39,394 bases of DNA from a bacterium (GTDB taxonomy: Bacteria > Bacteroidota > Bacteroidia > Bacteroidales > Muribaculaceae), in NCBI GenBank assembly GCA_004563195.1, contig SFTJ01000031.1, positions 1-39,394 of the forward strand, written 5' to 3'. The notes under the pieces are model-generated. The model did no database searches, had not been told where the DNA came from, and saw only the letters and a list, made by a program, of their open reading frames with translations. Below, piece after piece: positions 23,360 to 32,528 of the stretch (positions are counted from its first letter, which is position 1; each line of letters begins with the position of its first letter). The translations under genes and the position numbers were made by a program.

Positions 23360-25178
23360 TGTTGCTGTTTTTGTCTAATTTATTGTTATTCAACACATTA
23401 AATACTATTTTAGCCTTTGCAGCACCTATCACCTTAGCCACATCGTCCTCGCCGGCTTCGCTCACTTTCTTCATGCTCCGATAGTGCTTGATGAGCAATT
23501 CGTGAGTTTTTGGTCCTATACCTTTCACGCCGTCGAAGAGAGTACTTATCTGACCCTTGCTGCGGCGATTGCGGTGATGGGTAATGCCGAATCGGTGAGC
23601 CTCGTCGCGCAGATGTTGCACCACGCGCAGCGACTCGCTGTTTTTATCGATATACAGCGGCACACTATCGCCCGGAAAGTATATTTCTTCGAGTCGTTTG
23701 GCAATGCCCACGAGCGCCACTTTGCCGCGAATGCCCATTTCATCGAATGCTTCGACCGCCGCGCTCAACTGACCTTTGCCACCATCCACCACCACAAGTT
23801 GCGGCAGTTCCTCACCCTCCTCCATCAGGCGGGTATAGCGGCGCGTGAGCACCTCCTTCATCGAGGCGAAATCGTCGGGACCTTCCACGGTGCGTATATT
23901 GAAGTGACGATAATCTTTTTTCGATGGTTTGGCGTTCTTAAACACCACACACGAAGCCACAGGATTGGTACCTTGAATATTGGAGTTATCGAAACATTCC
24001 ACATGTCGAGGCAACTCATTAAGGCGGAAATCGCGCTGCATGGTCATCAAAGTGCGAGTGACGCGCTGCTCGGGATTTAACTTCTCCATTCGCTTCAAGC
24101 GATCCACTTTATATTGCTTGGCATTGCTTAGAGAGAGTTCGAGCAATTTGCGTTTATCGCCACGTTGCGGAATCACGAAACGCACATCGGCAAATTCGGC
24201 ATCAGGTATCACCGACACCACCACATCTTTCAGCGGCAAATCGAATCGCTCACGGAGTTCGTCGATTGCTATCGACATGAGTTCTTCGTCGGTTTCATCG
24301 AGTCGAATCTTATACTCAATGGTGAGAGTTTTCACTATAGCGCCATTGCGCACATGCATAAAATTGATAAACGCGGCATCCTCGTCGCGCAGCAACGAAA
24401 ATACGTCGATATTATGAACCTGCTGACTCACCACTTCGCTCTTGGAGCGATATTTCTCGATGAGTTGATATTTCTCCTTCAGCACCTGTGCCTCCTCGAA
24501 GCGCAGCTCCTCCGAGAGTCGCATCATTTCGTCCATGAGATGCTCGGTGAGTTCGCGAGTGTCGCCGTTGAGAATCTTCTTCACACCCTCTATATATTCG
24601 GCATATTGCTCCTTGCTCACCAGTCCGCGACAACAGCCTTCACAATTATGAATGTGATATTGCAGACAGAGCGGAATTTTGGCGCGCTCTATAGTGTTTT
24701 GGTCGATGGCATGGCGACAAGTGCGCAAAGGATAGATTTTGCGAATCACATCTATCACCACACGCGCCATATTGCTATGGGCATAGGGGCCGAAGCATCG
24801 TGCACCGCGCTGAGGCTTGTTGCGAGTGATGAAAACACGTGGATAATCCTCATTGGTGATGCAAATCCAAGGATAGGACTTATCGTCCTTGAGCAGCACA
24901 TTGTAGTGCGGCTGATATTCCTTGATAAGACTGTTTTCGAGGTGAAGCGCATCTTCTTCGGTAGCCACCACGGTGTACTGCATATCGTAGATGTTTCGCA
25001 CCAGTATGTTGGTGCGAGCCACCGAGTGAACTCTATTGAAATAGCTGTTCACGCGGCGCTTCAGATTTTTGGCTTTACCCACATATATCACCACCCCATC
25101 GCGGTTGTAATAACGATACACTCCGGGGCATTCGGGCAGCAGACTTATCTTCAGTTTCAGTTCTTCGCTTGGCATCAT
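23313..25178 (-). CDS. uvrC: UvrABC system protein C
   Basis: Dual-incision nuclease subunit of nucleotide excision repair; 621 residues from this start. The GIY-YIG domain opens PECPGVYRYYN and continues VVIYVGKAKNLKRRV. The UVR helix pair follows in the middle of the protein. The C-terminal RNase H-like endonuclease includes VECFDNSNIQGTNPVAS and VVDGGKGQLSAA, and the tail has the helix-hairpin-helix motif FDGVKGIGPKTHELLIKHYR. An in-frame ATG at 25220 would add 14 atypical residues; 25178 fits the family and is preceded by AGTAGGG. Its last 47 bases overlap dtd. The final 25 residues are an Asn/Ser-rich low-complexity tail. Confidence 0.96.
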   Translation of the reverse strand: MMPSEELKLKISLLPECPGVYRYYNRDGVVIYVGKAKNLKRRVNSYFNRVHSVARTNILVRNIYDMQYTVVATEEDALHLENSLIKEYQPHYNVLLKDDKSYPWICITNEDYPRVFITRNKPQRGARCFGPYAHSNMARVVIDVIRKIYPLRTCRHAIDQNTIERAKIPLCLQYHIHNCEGCCRGLVSKEQYAEYIEGVKKILNGDTRELTEHLMDEMMRLSEELRFEEAQVLKEKYQLIEKYRSKSEVVSQQVHNIDVFSLLRDEDAAFINFMHVRNGAIVKTLTIEYKIRLDETDEELMSIAIDELRERFDLPLKDVVVSVIPDAEFADVRFVIPQRGDKRKLLELSLSNAKQYKVDRLKRMEKLNPEQRVTRTLMTMQRDFRLNELPRHVECFDNSNIQGTNPVASCVVFKNAKPSKKDYRHFNIRTVEGPDDFASMKEVLTRRYTRLMEEGEELPQLVVVDGGKGQLSAAVEAFDEMGIRGKVALVGIAKRLEEIYFPGDSVPLYIDKNSESLRVVQHLRDEAHRFGITHHRNRRSKGQISTLFDGVKGIGPKTHELLIKHYRSMKKVSEAGEDDVAKVIGAAKAKIVFNVLNNNKLDKNSNNENSDSESTESLGND

Positions 25179-25269
25179 CACCCTACTAAAATGAGAAAAA
25201 CTTGTTGTTATAATATGCAATTATCCCCCTGACGACAGACCTAAGCATCATCAAGGGGCATAATCGATA

Positions 25270-25803
25270 TTAATACACTATCATAGCATTTACAGGCACA
25301 TCGGCGGGGAACAATTTGCGACCTTCGAGGCCGGAGAGTTCCACGATAAAGTCGATGTAGACCTTCTTGGGATTCATCGATTTCACGAGTTCGTAGGCAG
25401 CGAGCATAGTGCCACCGGTGGCGAGAAGGTCGTCGTGAATTACCACGATATCGTTTTCATCGATGGCGTCGCGGTGAATTTCGATGGTATCGCTGCCATA
25501 TTCCTTGGCATAGGATTTGCTCACAGTGTCGGCAGGCAACTTGCCCGGCTTGCGTAAAGGCACAAATCCAGCACCGAGTTCGCGAGCAAGAATCGAGCCG
25601 CCAATAAAGCCGCGGGCTTCAACGCCCACCACCTTGGTAATACCGAGTCCGGCATATTTTTCCACAAGGCTCTCAGTGATGATTGCCAATCCCTCAGCGT
25701 CCTTAAATGCTGTGGTCAAATCGCGAAACAAAATTCCCTTCGACGGAAAATCAGGAATGTTTCTAATAAGGCTTTTTACCTTTTCAATTTTTTCTTGTTC
25801 CAT
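25270..25803 (-). CDS. apt: Adenine phosphoribosyltransferase
   Basis: Purine salvage enzyme making AMP from adenine and PRPP in the cytosol. 177 residues, the usual length. The PRPP-binding loop is IVVIHDDLLATGGTMLAA (residues about 117-134). Flexible-loop and dimer residues are present (GVEARGFIGGSILA, FVPLRKPGKLPADT). It lies between mnmG and uvrC on the same strand. The 50-base gap upstream of its start contains a perfect parS palindrome. Confidence 0.97.
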   Translation of the reverse strand: MEQEKIEKVKSLIRNIPDFPSKGILFRDLTTAFKDAEGLAIITESLVEKYAGLGITKVVGVEARGFIGGSILARELGAGFVPLRKPGKLPADTVSKSYAKEYGSDTIEIHRDAIDENDIVVIHDDLLATGGTMLAAYELVKSMNPKKVYIDFIVELSGLEGRKLFPADVPVNAMIVY

Positions 25804-25829
25804 AAGTATGATTTGGGTTTATGTAAAAT

Positions 25830-25845
25830 TGTTCCACGTGAAACA
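25830..25845. promoter_or_regulatory. parS: parS centromere-like site (ParB binding)
   Basis: TGTTCCACGTGAAACA matches all positions of the ParB/Spo0J consensus TGTTnCACGTGAAACA. It lies between the mnmG stop and the apt start. Chromosomal parS sites usually cluster near the replication origin, and mnmG (gidA) is often origin-linked. Confidence 0.85.
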
Positions 25846-25853
25846 ATTTTGAT

Positions 25854-27731
25854 TTATCTTCCTAATAATAAAAGCAATATATTGATGTCGCTGGGCGAAA
25901 TGCCGGGGATACGCGAGGCTTGTGCCACGGTCTCGGGATTGATGCGCTCGAGTTTCTGTCGAGCCTCGGTAGAGAGGGCATTAATCTCGCTATAATTGAA
26001 GCGATCTTTTATTTTGAGGTTCTCGAGACGCTGTATCTTATCGGCAATAATTCGCTCGCGCTCTATGTAGCCTTGATACTTGATAAGTATCTCGGCGGCT
26101 TCGATTATCTCTTCGCGGCGCTCGGCTTCGAGGCTATCGAGTAGTTCGGCGAGCGGCTGAATCATCGTGGCGAGCAGATTGATTGTGAGCTGCGGTCGCA
26201 AGATGAGTTCATACAACTTGGTGCCTTGCTTGAGGGCGGGAAGTCCGGCTTGCTCGAGCATGGGATTGATGATGGCTGCCTTTACCGAAAATTCCTTGGC
26301 GAACTCGATGATGCGCTCTATTTGCTCTCGCTTCGACACCATAAGCTCGTAGCGTTCGCGGGTGGCGAGACCTAAGCGATAGGAGCGCTCGGTGAGGCGC
26401 ATGTCGGCATCGTCTTGACGCAAAAGTATGCGATACTCGGCGCGTGAGGTGAACATGCGATATGGTTCGTCCACGCCTTTGGTCACGAGGTCGTCGATAA
26501 GCACGCCTATGTATGCTTCATCGCGTCCGAGCACAAAGGGTTCGCCGCCTACGACATTTTGATGTGCATTGATGCCGGCTATCAAGCCCTGCCCTGCCGC
26601 TTCCTCATAACCGGTGGTACCGTTGACCTGTCCGGCAAAGAAGAGGTTGCGCACACGTTTGGTTTCGAGCGTATGCTTGAGTTGTGTGGGGTCGAAAAAG
26701 TCGTATTCGATAGCATATCCGGGGCGATAGATTTGCAGATTGGCAAAGGCGGGAATCTTGCTCAGCGCTTCGAATTGTATCTTCCACGGGAGCGACGAGG
26801 AGAATCCGTTGAGATACATCTCTTGGGTGGTTTCGCCTTCGGGCTCTATGAAAAGTTGGTGTTCGGTCTTATCGGCAAATGTCACTATCTTGGTTTCGAT
26901 GCTGGGACAATAGCGTGGACCTATCGACTGTATCTGGCCATTAAATAGCGGTGATTCGGGCAAACCTCGGCGCAGCACTTCATGCACTTCTTCGTTGGTG
27001 TAAACTATGTAGCAAGGGCGCTGCTTGAGGGTGCGTTTCACACCGGGCAGATAGGAGAATTTATGGAAGTCGGTATCGCCTTCTTGCACTCCGCAGAGCG
27101 AGTAATCGATGGTGCGAGCATCAAGGCGCACGGGGGTGCCGGTTTTCATGCGATCGGTGGCAAATCCCATAGCGCGCAGCTGCTCGGTGATGCCATGACT
27201 TGCGGGCTCGGAGATGCGGCCGCCGGTCATCTGCACGGGGCCGATATGCATCAATCCATTGAGGAAAGTGCCGGCTGTGAGCACCACTGCTTTTGCCTTA
27301 AACTCCACGCCCACGGCGGTCTTCACACCAGCCACGGCATCGCCGTCGAAGAGCAGTTCGATTACCGAATCCTGCCACATCCACAGGCGAGGGGTGTTCT
27401 CCACCACGCTGTGCCATTCAGCCATAAATTTTGTTCGGTCGGCTTGCGCGCGAGGGCTCCACATAGCGGGACCCTTGCTGCGGTTAAGCATGCGGAATTG
27501 TATAGCCGAACGGTCGGTAACAATACCCATCTGGCCACCCAAAGCGTCGATTTCGCGCACTATTTGGCCCTTGGCGATGCCTCCCACAGCGGGGTTGCAA
27601 CTCATCTGGGCAATCTTGTTCATATCCATAGTGATGAGCAGTGTGTCGGAGCCCAGATTGGCTGCCGCGCAAGCTGCTTCGCAACCTGCGTGTCCTGCAC
27701 CTATCACTATCACGTCGTATTCAAATCTCAT
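25854..27731 (-). CDS. mnmG: tRNA uridine 5-carboxymethylaminomethyl modification enzyme MnmG
   Basis: FAD-dependent enzyme that, with MnmE, installs the 5-carboxymethylaminomethyl group on wobble uridine of several tRNAs. 625 residues, full length. The FAD-binding Rossmann motif is VIVIGAGHAGCEAACAA near the N-terminus. Family signatures CNPAVGGIAKGQIVREIDAL and FAGQVNGTTGYEEAAGQGL are intact, and the C-terminal helical MnmE-binding domain is present. Its ATG overlaps the ybeY stop by four bases (ATGA), so translation is coupled. mnmE is not in the window. Confidence 0.98.
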   Translation of the reverse strand: MRFEYDVIVIGAGHAGCEAACAAANLGSDTLLITMDMNKIAQMSCNPAVGGIAKGQIVREIDALGGQMGIVTDRSAIQFRMLNRSKGPAMWSPRAQADRTKFMAEWHSVVENTPRLWMWQDSVIELLFDGDAVAGVKTAVGVEFKAKAVVLTAGTFLNGLMHIGPVQMTGGRISEPASHGITEQLRAMGFATDRMKTGTPVRLDARTIDYSLCGVQEGDTDFHKFSYLPGVKRTLKQRPCYIVYTNEEVHEVLRRGLPESPLFNGQIQSIGPRYCPSIETKIVTFADKTEHQLFIEPEGETTQEMYLNGFSSSLPWKIQFEALSKIPAFANLQIYRPGYAIEYDFFDPTQLKHTLETKRVRNLFFAGQVNGTTGYEEAAGQGLIAGINAHQNVVGGEPFVLGRDEAYIGVLIDDLVTKGVDEPYRMFTSRAEYRILLRQDDADMRLTERSYRLGLATRERYELMVSKREQIERIIEFAKEFSVKAAIINPMLEQAGLPALKQGTKLYELILRPQLTINLLATMIQPLAELLDSLEAERREEIIEAAEILIKYQGYIERERIIADKIQRLENLKIKDRFNYSEINALSTEARQKLERINPETVAQASRIPGISPSDINILLLLLGR

Positions 27732-28165
27732 CGTTCTATTGCATTGTTTGGGAGAATGGCAAGCGCCTCATTCTCATGCATTTCCATTATTTCTCTTTCA
27801 CCCGGACCTTTGTCGTTGATGCCGCAAAGGTGTAGCACGCCGTGTATAATCACACGCATAAGTTCCTCATTATAAGCACGTTTGAAGAGTTCGGCATTGC
27901 TTTTAATGGTGTCGAGCGATATGAACATATCGCCCGATATGCGCTTACGGCTGCTATAGTCGAAGGTGATAATATCGGTAAAATAATCGTGCTGCAAGTA
28001 TTGGCGATTCACCTCGAGTATCTTCTCATCGTTGCAGAAGATGTAAGTGAGGTCGCCAACCACACGCCCATGGCGTTGCGCCACTTGCGCAATCCATTCA
28101 TTTACAGCCGTTTGATTAATCGGCGGGAGTTCCACTCCCTGTGCTAAATAACTTATTTCACTCAT
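27728..28165 (-). CDS. ybeY: Endoribonuclease YbeY (rRNA maturation factor)
   Basis: Zinc-dependent RNase for 16S rRNA 3'-end maturation and 70S quality control; 145 residues. The metal site is HGVLHLCGINDK: His108 and His112 are kept, while the third ligand position, His in the canonical HGxLHLxGYDH, is Asp118 here. Related substitutions seem common in this phylum, so the protein is probably active. Conserved SGDMFISLDTI precedes it. It heads the run ybeY-mnmG-apt-uvrC-dtd-mazG-deoC; TAACTTTG (28180-28173) may be its -7 box. Confidence 0.94.
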   Translation of the reverse strand: MSEISYLAQGVELPPINQTAVNEWIAQVAQRHGRVVGDLTYIFCNDEKILEVNRQYLQHDYFTDIITFDYSSRKRISGDMFISLDTIKSNAELFKRAYNEELMRVIIHGVLHLCGINDKGPGEREIMEMHENEALAILPNNAIER

Positions 28166-28336
28166 ATCAATGCAAAGTTACGAGTTTTCGTTGAGTTATT
28201 GATTATCAAGATAAAAAGAAATTGCATCGCGCAGGGCGAAAATAAGCGCGAAAGGTGCGTTGTAATCACCTCTTGCAAGACAATCTCCATCGCAGCGCAA
28301 AAAGCCCGACTGCGTCGCCCGGAGTGGCAAATAAAG

Positions 28337-28378
28337 CCATGCGAGCGACTGAAGCATCACATTCAGTCGCTCGCATGG
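28337..28378 (-). terminator. Terminator after the SpmAB-like gene
   Basis: Perfect 17-bp stem CCATGCGAGCGACTGAA and its complement (28337-28353, 28362-28378), loop 8. On the minus strand it is followed by CTTTATTTG, which suits the upstream gene at 28409. Confidence 0.8.
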
Positions 28379-28408
28379 GGTAATATTATCTGTTTCGGCT
28401 CAGCCGGA

Positions 28409-29638
28409 CTATCCGAAGAAGAAATAAGCCACAAGCACCGCAGCTATGCTGCCCACAATGTCGGCAAAGAGTGCATAAGGCACTGCATAGCGAGTTTTCT
28501 TCACACCTACACTGCCGAAATACACAGCGAGAATGTAGAAGGTGGTATCGGTGGCGCCTTGCATACATGCCGACACTCTGCCCACAAATGAGTCGGCGCC
28601 GAAGGCATTCATGCAGTCTACCATCATACCGCGCGAACCACTACCGCTCAATGGCTTCATCAGAGCCGTTGGCAATGCCCCTACCCACTCGGAGTCGAAG
28701 CCCATCCAATCGACGGCGTTTTTCATCCAATCCACCACCACGGTCATAGCGCCCGATGCGCGGAAGCAACCTATTGCCACCAATATAGCCACGAGGTAAG
28801 GAATAATCATCACAGCGGTCTTAAAGCCGTCCTTGGCGCCTTCGATAAAGGCATCGTACACATTCACCTTCTTGCGCACTCCTGCCAGCAGGAATGTCAC
28901 TATCACGGTCAGGAGCAAGAAATTGGCGAAGAAACTCGAATACTTCTGTATCTCCTCTTGAGAGAGTTGGGCGAAGAAATACACCACGCTGCCCACAAAG
29001 GCTATCAAGCCGAGCAGGAAGGCGAGCAGCACGCGGTCCATGTGGATGCGCTGCTTGAAGCACAGTGCCATCATGCCTACGAGCGTTGCCACTGTGGTGG
29101 CTATCAATATGGGCACAAACACATCGGTAGGATTGGCGGCGCCGCACTGTGCGCGATACATCATCACACCTATGGGCACCAAGCACAGTCCCGACGAATT
29201 GAGCACCAAAAACATGAGCATGGCGTCGGTGGCGGTGTCCTTCTCTTTATTGAGGCTCTGAAGTTCTTGCATGGCTTTCAAGCCGAGCGGTGTGGCGGCG
29301 TTGTCGAGCCCGAGCATATTGGCGGACATGTTCATAAATATCGAACCCAGCGCGGGGTGATCTTTTGGCACACCGGGGAAGAGGCGTGTGAACAGCGGAC
29401 TGATGAGTCGTCCGAAAAATTGTATGATGCCGCCGCATTCGCCTATCTTCATCAATCCCATCCACAACGACAGGATGCCGGTCAGGCCTATCGAAATCTC
29501 GAAGGCTTGACCCGACGAATTGAACGCTGCATTCATTATGTCACTCCATATCGACAAGTTGCCATTGACGGCGGTATCGATTAATGCCACCAAAAATGTG
29601 ATAAGGAAAAAAGCTACCCAAATATAATTTAATGCCAT
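28409..29638 (-). CDS. SpmA/SpmB-like nucleoside-recognition membrane protein (fused)
   Basis: 409-residue inner-membrane protein. The two halves match Bacillus spore maturation proteins SpmA (residues about 1-205, MSANMLGLDNAATPLGLKAM, LVLNSSGLCLVP) and SpmB (about 230-409, KTAVMIIPYLVAILVAIG, GATDTTFYILAVYFGSVG), joined in one chain as is usual in Bacteroidota. Both belong to the Gate or nucleoside-recognition superfamily. The organism does not sporulate as far as can be told, so the function is unknown; transport of a small solute is a guess. An upstream ATG at 29824 would add 62 unrelated residues and precede a -7 box (TAATTTTG, 29702-29695), so 29638 is preferred. Confidence 0.88.
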   Translation of the reverse strand: MALNYIWVAFFLITFLVALIDTAVNGNLSIWSDIMNAAFNSSGQAFEISIGLTGILSLWMGLMKIGECGGIIQFFGRLISPLFTRLFPGVPKDHPALGSIFMNMSANMLGLDNAATPLGLKAMQELQSLNKEKDTATDAMLMFLVLNSSGLCLVPIGVMMYRAQCGAANPTDVFVPILIATTVATLVGMMALCFKQRIHMDRVLLAFLLGLIAFVGSVVYFFAQLSQEEIQKYSSFFANFLLLTVIVTFLLAGVRKKVNVYDAFIEGAKDGFKTAVMIIPYLVAILVAIGCFRASGAMTVVVDWMKNAVDWMGFDSEWVGALPTALMKPLSGSGSRGMMVDCMNAFGADSFVGRVSACMQGATDTTFYILAVYFGSVGVKKTRYAVPYALFADIVGSIAAVLVAYFFFG

Positions 29639-30161
29639 TTTAATAATTTTGGTTATCTCGACTTGTCGCAAGCGAAATAACAGGTTTGAAAGTGCAAAAT
29701 TACAGAAAATCACTCTTATTCGCTGACTAATTGCACGAAAAAATGCAGTTTTGGCGTTTCGCAATTTTTTTGACGATTTTGCCGAAATGCCATTTTTGCG
29801 CTTAAACAGCAAACTTTCAGGCATTTACGTCAATTTTCACCCCGCGAGAATCAAAAATTTGCCAAGCACTCGGTGGATTACCGGGATTTTTTGATGATTT
29901 TTTCCAAAAATTTCTGTCCGGCGCGAAGCATCGCCACCTCGGAGTCAAAAAAAATTTCGCCGGACTACTGTGGAGCAAAATCTTCGCCTCTCGCGGAGTG
30001 GGACTGAAAAAATCTCATCAACCACGGCCGAGAGAAAAATCCGAAATCGCACATCGTGCCCCGATGCCGAAAAAAAATATTTTTCTTCCCCGGCGCGGGC
30101 GGGTTATGATTTTGATTGGGCTTTTCGTAACTTTGTAAAAAAATTAATTTCAACATTCTCT
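29639..30161. other. Divergent intergenic region
   Basis: 523 bases between divergent membrane-protein genes with no credible gene. It holds the -7 box TAATTTTG for the minus-strand gene (29702-29695) and TAACTTTG (30128-30135) for the MATE gene. An 8-bp inverted repeat GTCCGGCG/CGCCGGAC (29916-29923, 29958-29965, loop 34) lies between. A/T runs of seven or eight bases are frequent. Confidence 0.6.
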
Positions 30162-31580
30162 ATGTCGACTTACACCAAAGATGACTTGCTTGCGCTCATA
30201 CGCAACCAATCGCCCATGACGATGCGGCAGCAGTTGCTGCTCACCGCCATGCTCAGTGCGCCTGCCATCATGGCGCAACTCTCGTCGATTTTGATGCAAT
30301 ATATCGATGCTTCGATGTTGGGACGCTTGGGCGCAATGCAGGCGGCTTCGGTGGGATTGGTGTCGACCACCACTTGGCTGTTTGGCGGATTGGGATTTGC
30401 TTTGTCGTCGGGATTTGCCGTGCAGGTGGCGCACTTGGTGGGCGCCAACGACTACTCGGCGGCGCGCTCGGTGGTGCGACAGGCTTTGGTGACTTCGCTC
30501 ATCGCAGGCGTGGCATTGGGCGTGGCGGGAATGTTGCTCAGCCCGCACTTGCCGGTGTGGCTGGGCGGAGGCGACGACATCTGCCGCGATGCTTCGGTCT
30601 ACTTCCTGATTTATGCCGCGGCTTATCCCCTATTGATGCTATTCTACTGCTCGGCGGCTATGCTGCGAGCCTGCGGCAATATGAAGGTGCCGAGTGGGCT
30701 GAGCATCGGCTTGTGTGTGCTCGATGTGGTGTTCAACTTCCTGCTCATTTTTCCACAAAGACATTACACTGTGGCGGGACTCGAAATCACCATCCCCGGC
30801 GCCGACTTGGGCGTGACGGGCGCGGCACTGGGTTCGGCGCTGGCATTCCTGGTGGTGAGTGTCGGCATGGTGTGGTATCTGATGCGGCGTTCGCCCGAAT
30901 TGCGCATGGCTGAAAATCGCGGATCGTTTCTTCCCACGCGCCGATGCTTGAGCCGCGCCGCGAAAATCGGTTCGCCCATCGCTCTCGAACGCACCGTGAT
31001 GACTTCAGCCCAAATAGCCATTACCGCCATAGTGGCGCCGCTCGGTGCGGTGGCCATCGCTGCCAACACTTTTGCCATCACCGCCGAGAGCATCTGCTAT
31101 ATGCCGGGCTATGGCATCTCCGACGCTGCCACCACACTTGTAGGTCAGAGTTTGGGCGCTCGACGCAAGGCTCTCACGCGCCGATTTGCCTACATCACGC
31201 TCGCTTTAGGCATTGCCATTATGAGCCTCACCGGTGCGCTGATGTATGTCGCCGCGCCGCTGATGATGCAGCTCATGACGCCCAACGCCGAGATAGTGGC
31301 GCTCGGAAGCCATATTCTTCGCATCGAGGCGTTCGCCGAACCTATGTTCGCGGCTTCGATAGTGTGCTATGGCATATTTGTGGGCGCAGGCGACACGCTT
31401 ATGCCGAGCATCCTCAATTTCTGCTGCATATGGCTCGTGAGACTCTCGCTTTCGCTGGCGCTGGTGGGGGCAATGGGTCTGACGGGCGTGTGGATAGCCA
31501 TGTGCATCGAACTTTGCGTGCGCGGCGTGGTGTTTCTCTCGCGTTTCGCTTGGGGCAACTGGATGCGCGCTCTGAAATAA
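30162..31580 (+). CDS. MATE family efflux transporter
   Basis: Inner-membrane exporter, 472 residues with about twelve hydrophobic helices in two six-helix halves, coupled to Na+ or H+. Family features: PAIMAQLSSILMQYIDASML in helix 1 (MQ.ID..ML pattern), GLGFALSSGFAVQVAHLVGA in helix 2, and in the second half GYGISDAATTLVGQSLGA. The frame is open back to 29970, but the promoter box TAACTTTG at 30128-30135 and the normal MATE N-terminus (MTMRQQLLLTAMLSAPAIM) support 30162. The substrate is unknown. The AlkD-like gene starts 21 bases after its stop and is probably co-transcribed. Confidence 0.92.
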   Translation: MSTYTKDDLLALIRNQSPMTMRQQLLLTAMLSAPAIMAQLSSILMQYIDASMLGRLGAMQAASVGLVSTTTWLFGGLGFALSSGFAVQVAHLVGANDYSAARSVVRQALVTSLIAGVALGVAGMLLSPHLPVWLGGGDDICRDASVYFLIYAAAYPLLMLFYCSAAMLRACGNMKVPSGLSIGLCVLDVVFNFLLIFPQRHYTVAGLEITIPGADLGVTGAALGSALAFLVVSVGMVWYLMRRSPELRMAENRGSFLPTRRCLSRAAKIGSPIALERTVMTSAQIAITAIVAPLGAVAIAANTFAITAESICYMPGYGISDAATTLVGQSLGARRKALTRRFAYITLALGIAIMSLTGALMYVAAPLMMQLMTPNAEIVALGSHILRIEAFAEPMFAASIVCYGIFVGAGDTLMPSILNFCCIWLVRLSLSLALVGAMGLTGVWIAMCIELCVRGVVFLSRFAWGNWMRALK

Positions 31581-31601
31581 TCTTTTTTTAAATATATAAT
31601 C

Positions 31602-32327
31602 ATGACCGACAATTCTTCTCTCACTCTCCTCTCGTGGCAACAACAGCTCCAAGCTGCTGCCCAACCCGAAAAAGTGGCTATTCTGAGCAGCTTCTTCAAG
31701 TGCGGCAAGGGCGAATATGGCGAGGGCGACCTCTTTCTGGGCATCACCGTGCCCGTCAATCGCGCCATATCGCGCCTCTACTACCTGTTGCCGCTCGACC
31801 AAATCGCTGCCATGCTCCACAGCCCCTATCACGAGTTTCGCCTCGGCGCATTGCTGGCTCTGGTGCGCCGCTACGAGCGCTGCAAAGCCGATAGGGCGCA
31901 GATAGTGGATTTCTATCTGCAAAACACTCGGTATATCAATAATTGGGACCTCGTGGACCTCTCTTGCCCTAAAATTATAGGCGAATATGTGCTTACTCAG
32001 CCCGACGCGGCTATGCTGATGCGCCTGAGCCGCAGCAAGGATATGTGGGAGCAACGCATAGCCATAGTGTCGACCCTGACGCTCATCCGCGCCAATCGGT
32101 TCGACACGACCATAGCCATTGCGGAGAGCTATCTCAGCCACTCGCACGACCTCATCCACAAAGCCACCGGATGGATGCTCCGTGAGATGGGCAAACGCAG
32201 CGAGCAGCACCTCACTGCATTCCTGCAAAGCCACGCCGAGCAGATGCCTCGCACCGCCCTGCGCTACGCCATAGAGCGCCTCAGCCCCGACCAACGCACC
32301 CACTGGCTCAGCATCAAAAAGCGATAA
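31602..32327 (+). CDS. AlkD-like DNA alkylation repair protein
   Basis: 241-residue HEAT-repeat DNA glycosylase family protein, removing bulky or positively charged alkylated bases. The family core is present: INNWDLVDLSCPKIIGEY with the catalytic-type Asp in WDLVD, MWEQRIAIVST with the conserved Trp, and the helix HKATGWMLREMGKR. ALRYAIERL, the end of the family, closes the protein. It follows the MATE gene closely, an unremarkable pairing. Specificity is not determinable from sequence. Confidence 0.9.
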   Translation: MTDNSSLTLLSWQQQLQAAAQPEKVAILSSFFKCGKGEYGEGDLFLGITVPVNRAISRLYYLLPLDQIAAMLHSPYHEFRLGALLALVRRYERCKADRAQIVDFYLQNTRYINNWDLVDLSCPKIIGEYVLTQPDAAMLMRLSRSKDMWEQRIAIVSTLTLIRANRFDTTIAIAESYLSHSHDLIHKATGWMLREMGKRSEQHLTAFLQSHAEQMPRTALRYAIERLSPDQRTHWLSIKKR

Positions 32328-32350
32328 TCCCCCCGCAGATGGAACTTAAC

Positions 32351-32447
32351 CACAGATTTTCACAGTGAGGGGATTTTGACCACGGATTTTCACAAATTGT
32401 AGCGCATCTGCGAGATAAAATCATCCGCGAAATCTGTGAAATCTGTG
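32351..32447. repeat. Dispersed CACAGATTTTCACAG repeat, copy 3, with inverted arms
   Basis: CACAGATTTTCACAG (32351-32365) and CACGGATTTTCACAA (32381-32395) are followed by the inverted CTGTGAAATCTGTG (32434-32447). The left and right arms can pair over about 14 bases. It lies alone in the 201-base gap between two genes. Confidence 0.75.
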
Positions 32448-32528
32448 TGAGATTACCCGCCACGGCATTAAACCTTTTGCCGCTATATGCGTCATATATG
32501 ATAAAACCTCTTAAAAACCCACATAGAT

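Noticed and set aside
29970..30161. N-terminal extension of the MATE protein from 29970
   Set aside because: It would add 64 charged residues atypical for the family, and a -7 promoter box at 30128-30135 lies inside it.
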